From Prorocentrum cordatum (taxonomy: Eukaryota; Sar; Dinophyceae; Prorocentrales; Prorocentraceae), in contig CAUYUJ010014339.1 in assembly GCA_963575745.1 (NCBI GenBank), positions 184,643-248,642 of the forward strand: a DNA stretch of 64,000 nt, read 5' to 3'. Of this stretch, positions 59,147 through 64,000 are shown one piece after another. The notes beneath the pieces were generated by a model. That model did no database searches. It saw nothing but the letters and a program-made list of their open reading frames with translations, and was not told where the DNA came from. Within the stretch, counting starts at the first letter, position 1. Each line of letters starts with the position of its first letter. The translations under genes were made by a program, and so were the position numbers.

Positions 59147-59331
59147 CAGCCGAGCAGGGGCCCGACCACAAGAAACCTTCCCACAAGAAACTCGACCCTG
59201 AGACCCCAGGACGTCCATCGATTCTTGGTGCGGGAGCCTCACGCTTTTCACCGAGAAAGCCTCGAAGCCCAAGAAACCCGGTGCACCCTGGAGCCAAACA
59301 GGGTGCTTCTTGGCATGGGCCCCCACTGTAG
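59147..59331. mobile_element. MITE-P copy
   Basis: GAGCAGGGGCCCGACCACAA at left and GCATGGGCCCCCACTGTAG at right. It lies only 139 bp from the preceding copy in the same orientation. Confidence 0.75.
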
Positions 59332-59576
59332 ATGAGACCTGTGGCTCAGGAGCCCTTCTACTCGACCGCACAGCTGGGCGCCTGAGCTCGGAGCCTTCTA
59401 CCGTTCGGGGCTCGCCCGCTCGCTGCTCCCCCTCGCTCCCTCCCCCCGCGCCACCTCCCTGGGTCCGGCCCGGCCCTCCCCGAAGCTCTCCCCCGAGATA
59501 TCCGATGTCTTCGTCTGTGTCACACCCCGAAGTCTGAACCTCTTCCCCGTGGGCTGACTGTCCATCCCGCGAGTCT

Positions 59577-59810
59577 TGAGCAGGGACCGACGGTCCCGGC
59601 ATTCCTATAGTCCTACCACGAAGTGTACTTAGAACCCACACATGTTCTAAGAACAAAAACAATGTTCTTAGAACAGAACCCCGATGTCTTAAAACAAGAC
59701 AGACTCCGCCAGAAACGTTCTAAGAACATTTCCTGGAAGCCACACAACAAATTCATAGAACATTGTTTGGTAGGGCTATAGGCACGCCAGGACGCTTCGC
59801 CACTGCTTGA
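59577..59810. mobile_element. Family R copy, GAGTC duplication
   Basis: TTGAGCAGGGACCGACGGTC at left and GGACGCTTCGCCACTGCTTG with A at right. GAGTC lies outside both ends. The interior holds GTTCTTAGAAC palindromes, uninterrupted here. Confidence 0.7.
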
Positions 59811-60011
59811 GAGTCGTTTTCTGACGGCCCCGGGGGCCCGGCGAAGGCCCCCACGGGGCGAGAGCAGAGCACGCCCTCCGCGTTGACTTCTCCCTGGCGT
59901 TGGTCGCCTGGCCCCCCCGGCTCGGCCCCCTGCGCGCAGCGGGGGACATGCCGACCCCTGTCCCAGGCTCCGTGGGGTTTTCCGACGGACCACAAATCTG
60001 GGCCCCTCCCC

Positions 60012-60013
60012 CT

Positions 60014-60058
<45 letters not shown>
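60012..60058. repeat. (TA)n microsatellite
   Basis: About 21 TA units. A second short TATA tract lies at 60,228-60,256. Confidence 0.9.
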
Positions 60059-60059
<1 letters not shown>

Positions 60060-60565
60060 GGGCAGCTTTTCATACATAGGATTGTTAAGCAGATAGGAAT
60101 GTTCAGTACATGACTAATTTATGAATAAATGTATGCATGAACTCATCGTGGCTTTTAACACTAAACCCTGCATGTTTAATACATGATCCGCACGCGGAAC
60201 ATGTATTGAAAACGGCACTGTACATATTTATGTATATATATATATGTATACACACATACGGTAGGGGGGCGTCCGTCCTCGATAGGGGTGCGTCCTCATT
60301 CATCGTCGACGAGTGGGGAACCGGGGGGGGGGGGGGCAAAATCGCCCGCGACCCTGGGCCGCGGACCCTCCGTGCTTAGAAGGCCAGGGCACGCGCGCGA
60401 TGCCTTGCCCTCCGCGGCGCCCCGGGGGCCCCGCTGGCGCCCCCCCCGCCCCCGGCGGTTCCCGCGCCGAGGGCGGCCCCCGTGCAGCTCCGCGGAGGCG
60501 CAGGGCGCTCATGCGCGCCCCATCGGTGGTCCAAAAGAGGGATCCTGAGGGATGGGGTCCTAAGG
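60059..60565. other. No gene recognised
   Basis: AT-rich to 60,260, then GC-rich with a poly-G run at 60,321-60,336. Nothing recognisable. Confidence 0.4.
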
Positions 60566-60730
60566 TTAGGCCGTGCATGTCCCCTTTACAGGCGGATATT
60601 GGAGGAAAAATACAGATAGTCAGCGGAACCTCGAACACAGCAGCAAATGCTTTACACAAATCGTCTCCAGACTATCATTTGTTTTATGTTTGCATATTCC
60701 TCCTGTAGGGGGGGGGCATGCCCGACTTAA
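60566..60730. mobile_element. MITE-A copy with perfect 8-bp duplication
   Basis: 165 bp from TTAGGCCGTGCATGTCCCCT to GGGCATGCCCGACTTAA, flanked by TCCTAAGG at 60,558-60,565 and 60,731-60,738. Confidence 0.9.
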
Positions 60731-61159
60731 TCCTAAGGGCGGAGGGAGCGCGTTTCACGGGCGGTTGCCTTGGGAGCATCAGGCAGCGCGTTTGAACCGG
60801 ACCTCCCCCCCCAACTCGGTGGCGCCGTCAAACAAAACGAGGGGAACTCCCCTCCCCCCTCCCCCCACCCCTGGCGCACGGCGTGGGGTGGTTCGCCCCC
60901 CCTCCCCCTCCAAACACCCACAGAACGCGCTCTGGGCGAGGTGCTTCAAGCAGCGTAAACCTACCCTTGGATCCGTTCCTACCCTTAGGACCCCTATCCC
61001 TCAGGACCCCATCTTTGGATCGCTGACCCTGAGGACTCTGACCCACGTCAGCATCGTCGCCGTCGCCGCCGAAATCGTTGTCGTCGTTCCCCTGAGGGTC
61101 GGCGGCACCAGCCGTAAGACATTCGCAATCCACCCTCGGATCCCTTCCTGCCCTTAGGA
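60731..61159. other. No gene recognised
   Basis: GC-rich and C-rich DNA, with repeated CCTTAGGA / CCCTTAGGACCCC phrases near 60,980-61,010 and 61,150. Confidence 0.35.
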
Positions 61160-61309
61160 TTAGGTCGGGCATGTCCCCCTACAGGCGGATTCTGGAAGAC
61201 AAATCAAACATAGTCCAAAAGTACGGGGAAAATAATCGAACATAGTCGAACAATCGTCCCCCGACTATTATTTTACTACTCCTCCTGTAAAGGGACAGGC
61301 CCGACTTAA
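61160..61309. mobile_element. MITE-A copy, 8-bp duplication (7/8)
   Basis: 150 bp from TTAGGTCGGGCATGTCCCCC to AAAGGGACAGGCCCGACTTA with A. CCTTAGGA (61,152-61,159) and CCTGAGGA (61,310-61,317) flank it. Confidence 0.85.
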
Positions 61310-61392
61310 CCTGAGGACCCCCTCCCTAGGGACCCCCTCGGCGAACCGCCGACGCCCCACCACAGGGGGAGCCCGTGACCAAAAAAAAATCT

Positions 61393-61530
61393 AGGAACAA
61401 TGTCGAACGAGTATGGCAACCCGGGGCCCGACACGTAAAAATCCTCCAGTGACGGTACTTCCTTGGTGCTCGAAAGTCTTTCTGGTGATCAAGGCTAGAA
61501 TAGGTTGGAACATCATAAGCCAAACAATAC
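61393..61530. repeat. Family U dispersed repeat
   Basis: TGTCGAACGAGTATGGCAAC to GTTGGAACATCATAAGCC, matching 33.6 kb. Confidence 0.6.
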
Positions 61531-61625
61531 TCACACATAATCAAGTACAGTTGAACAAATCGTCCCCTGACTATTGTTTGACGGTTCTGGGATATTCCTC
61601 CTGTGGAGGGCTACTCCAGATCTCG

Positions 61626-61781
61626 TAATAAAAGGGATGGGGGTCTGGACCCTCCAAGACAAGCCATTTCAGACCTCCCCCGTGGGAGAACCCTCCAAAA
61701 CATCGTCCCCAGACCCCCCCAGGCCCTCCAAGATAGCCTGGAAGAGACGCCCCCCGAAATGAGACCCCCCTCTCTTTATGA
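61626..61781. mobile_element. MITE-F nested in a MITE-A-like element
   Basis: TAATAAAAGGGATGGGGGTC at left and GAGACCCCCCTCTCTTTATG at right. Outside are a MITE-A right half (TTCCTCCTGTGGAGGG) and CGAAATCTGGAGTATGCCCG with ACT. Confidence 0.75.
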
Positions 61782-62038
61782 CGAAATCTGGAGTATGCCC
61801 GACTGACGATTTGCCCGCTGGTTCCTGCCAAGGCGCCGATCGCTCAGCCTTGATCCACCTCGGCCTCCCGATCGCGCAGGGCGTGCGTCGGCGGCGAGCG
61901 GGGGCGGGGAAGCAAGAAGGTGGAGGCCTTCTCAGCAGGCGGCGGGACCTCTCGGAAGGCCTCGGGCCTTCTGAGAAGTTGCTTGTGCCGTCGGGGAGGG
62001 CTTAGACAACTTCTCAGAAGGCCCGGGGACCCACGATT
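61782..62038. other. CCTTCTGAGAAG palindrome cluster; no gene
   Basis: 61,925-62,025 has GGCCTTCTCAGCAGG, GGGCCTTCTGAGAAGTTG and AACTTCTCAGAAGGCCC, an inverted set similar to 57.15-57.29 kb. Confidence 0.45.
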
Positions 62039-62192
62039 AAGTCGGGCGCGTCCCCTACAGGGGGATGTTCGACGAAAAAAAAACTACAAACATACTCCAA
62101 AATGGCAAACAAAAATGCTCAAAAAATAGTCCCCCAATTATTGGTGGACTATTTTTGAACATTCCCCCTGTAGAGGGACAGGCCCGACTTAA
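62039..62192. mobile_element. MITE-A copy, 8-bp duplication (7/8)
   Basis: 154 bp from TTAAGTCGGGCGCGTCCCCT to GAGGGACAGGCCCGACTTAA. ACCCACGA (62,031-62,038) and ACCTACGA (62,193-62,200) flank it. Confidence 0.85.
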
Positions 62193-62389
62193 ACCTACGA
62201 GCCTTCTGGGGAGACTTCCCACCCTCGCTCGCCGCCGAGTCCGACATCGACCGAGTCCGCGCCACTGGCGGCGTTCAGCCTCGAGCGCCCGCGCCGGGGC
62301 CACAGCGCCGCCAGCACAGCGCGAGAGAACCTGGCGTCGAGCTCCAGATCCGCTGTCCTCCACGGCCCCATTTTCCTCAGTGACTCCGA

Positions 62390-62596
62390 GGGGTAACGAC
62401 AGGGGGGGACTGGCATGGGGGGGGGATGCATCGACCTGGGATCGACGATACATCGCCGATGGATCGGCGACAGGCCCTCGATAGTGAGTCCGCACCTTCC
62501 TGGGCGGGTTGGGGCTATGAGACCCCTATCGGCGATCAATGAACGATTGGGGGTCGATGCATCCCCCCTATGCCGATGCCCCCCTATCGTTGCCCC
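62390..62596. mobile_element. MITE-J copy, uninterrupted
   Basis: GGGGTAACGACAGGGGGGGA...GATGCATCGACC at left and GGTCGATGCATCCCCCCTAT...CTATCGTTGCCCC at right. It is the empty-site reference for the nested insertion at 10.0 kb. Confidence 0.8.
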
Positions 62597-63230
62597 CGAA
62601 TCTCAGAACAGGGCTGGGCTGGACCTAAACGCTGTTTTTCGTTGTGGATTCGTTTTGTGCTTCGTTGTGCTCTGCCTGTTCTCCTCTACCTCCCTGCCAC
62701 AACCAAAAAAAAAACCCAGCCGACGTCCAGCAAAACAGCATTTAGGTCCAGCCCTACTCCGAAGGCTTGTCCGAGAGCGCCCCGCCAGACCTGCCGGCCA
62801 GCACTCCGGGGGGGGGGGAGTCCGGTCGTGGTGGCGAGCCTCCTGGAGGCCAGAATAATACCAGAGAAAGAGAGAGAGAGAGAGAGAGAGTGCGAGAGAG
62901 AAAGAAAGAGACACGAAGAAGATAGATGAGTCGATCCTCGATCCGCGCCCCTTCCTAGTGAGAACGTTTGCCTGCAGCTCGAGCGGACACGAAACGGGGG
63001 GAGTGGGGGAGGAAGCTGGGGCAACCATCTCCGCACCGCGCGCTACGCGAAGCGCGTTTCTCTTCGCGGTTTGGGCGCGAATTAATGGGGGCCGATCAGT
63101 GGGTTGGAAGAAAGGTGCCCTGCTCGGTCTGTAAAAGACCTCCTTCTGGGCTCGAAAAGGCCCCTTAGGGGCCCTCCCTTTTTCGGCAGCCCTCGCCGCC
63201 CCCTCATTTCCTCGCCCCCCCACATTGCGC
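62597..63230. other. (GA)n stretch; no gene recognised
   Basis: A (GA)n run lies at 62,866-62,900. 62,612-62,640 (GGCTGGACCTAAACGCTGTT) and 62,732-62,757 (AACAGCATTTAGGTCCAGCC) form a strong inverted pair enclosing about 100 bp, so an unnamed foldback spans 62,612-62,757. Confidence 0.55.
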
Positions 63231-63345
63231 TCAAGTCGGGCCTGTCCCTCTACAGGAGGCATATTCAAAGATAGTCCAAAAATATGGGGGCGATTATTTG
63301 ACTAATTGTTTCAACCGTTCTGGAATATGTTCAGACTACATTTGA
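63231..63345. mobile_element. MITE-A left-end fragment
   Basis: TCAAGTCGGGCCTGTCCCTC and TACAGGAGGCATATTCAAAG; no right end. Confidence 0.55.
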
Positions 63346-63469
63346 TGTTTCGTCCAAAATCCGCCGACCCCTTGGGGATCATCGGCGTGTGAGATGCTTC
63401 CCCCTCCCCAAACCCCTCCCCCGGGAACCCGGTCCGGTCGATTTGGAGGGGGGGGGGGGGGTCCGGGAC

Positions 63470-64000
63470 GAGCGCTCCACGGGGCTTTTCCTGGCCCAAG
63501 AGGGCTTCAAGACGGGCCACGAAGCCCCCAAGAGGCCTCCAAGACGGCCCACGAAGGCTCCGAGAAGCCAAACGACCGCTCCAAGACGCCCACGATGGCC
63601 CCAAGACGGGCCAAGAGGTCTCCAAGACGGCCCCTGAGGTCCCAAATGAGCCTCCCAAGAGGGCCCAAAGAGTCAAACATTGCTGATTTTCCAGTGTTTT
63701 TCGATGTTTTTTGCTTTTCCGCCTTTCCGGCTTCCCGGCGCTCCAAGACGGGCAAAGAGGCCCCAAAGATAGCCCCAAGATGGCCCAAGAGGCCCCCAAG
63801 ACGGCCTCCAGACGGCCCAAGACGGCCCCAAGACGGCCCAAGAGGTCCCCAAGACGGCCCAAGAGGGCCGATTTGGAGGGGGGGAGGGGGCCGGGACGAG
63901 CGCAGCACGGCCGGGACGAGCGGTTCCAGGGCTTTTCCGGGCCCAAGAGGGCCTCAAGACGGGCCAAGAAGGCTCCAAGAGGCCTCCAAGACGGCCCACG
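63470..64000. repeat. V-type repeat, CCAAGACGGCCC units
   Basis: CCAAGACGGCCC / CCAAGAGGCCCC units of about 11-12 bp fill the end of the window, with two copies of GATTTGGAGGGGGG...GGGACGAGCG at about 63,438 and 63,868. The two copies mark a roughly 430-bp higher-order repeat. It runs off the window edge. Confidence 0.65.

Noticed and set aside
1-64000. Bacterial-type operons, ribosome binding sites, rRNA and tRNA genes
   Set aside because: None seen. Spliced leaders, intron-like structure and repeat content show a dinoflagellate nuclear genome.

Overview
The window is nuclear DNA of a dinoflagellate. The decisive evidence is a perfect 22-nucleotide dinoflagellate spliced-leader (DinoSL) sequence on the minus strand at 49,624-49,645, plus a degenerate copy (18 of 21 positions) at 54,762-54,782. 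Supporting signs are GC-rich, GC3-biased exon fragments, non-bacterial gene organisation, a dinoflagellate-type non-LTR retrotransposon, and very dense small inverted-repeat elements. The species cannot be named from sequence alone; large-genome taxa such as Prorocentrum or the Symbiodiniaceae are guesses.

Most of the window is a layered deposit of short (about 130-400 bp) terminal-inverted-repeat or foldback elements. I grouped them by eye into families, named MITE-A to MITE-U here for convenience, each present two to thirteen times. MITE-A has 8-bp target duplications at five sites, MITE-B has TA-type ends, MITE-G has 4-6 bp duplications, and a MITE-I copy sits inside a MITE-J copy with a GATAC duplication. 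Between them lie long (GGA/CTC)n tracts, (TA)n tracts, a 750-bp CATA array, a roughly 91-bp satellite (19.9-21.1 kb), a 114-bp satellite (50.9-51.3 and 53.4-53.7 kb) and several minisatellites.

Gene content is sparse and almost all on the minus strand. A multi-pass membrane protein of unknown function has a large exon at 25.45-26.98 kb and a probable last exon at 15.50-15.88 kb, separated by 9.6 kb of repeats. The stop codon that closes the large exon lies inside an inserted MITE-G. Two leucine-rich-repeat exons (38.7 and 12.9 kb) have matching phases and could be neighbours in one gene. An Ala/Pro/Gln-rich coiled-coil coding block (53.74-54.72 kb) follows the degenerate spliced leader, and short coding-like pieces continue downstream of it between MITEs to about 51.5 kb. 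Two possible first exons with signal-peptide-like N-termini lie at 33.3 kb (minus) and 37.6 kb (plus).

From 49.65 kb down to 42.71 kb runs one nearly full-length but decayed non-LTR retrotransposon, in transcript order: spliced leader, zinc-ribbon and coiled-coil ORF1-like region, a Pro/Ala-rich VNTR, endonuclease, reverse transcriptase lacking a visible catalytic YxDD, RNase H-like domain, and a C-terminal Cys-rich domain. The spliced leader at its 5' end suggests that a trans-spliced transcript of the element was reverse-transcribed and reinserted. I see no rRNA, tRNA or CRISPR. All family assignments come from reading by eye, with no database search.
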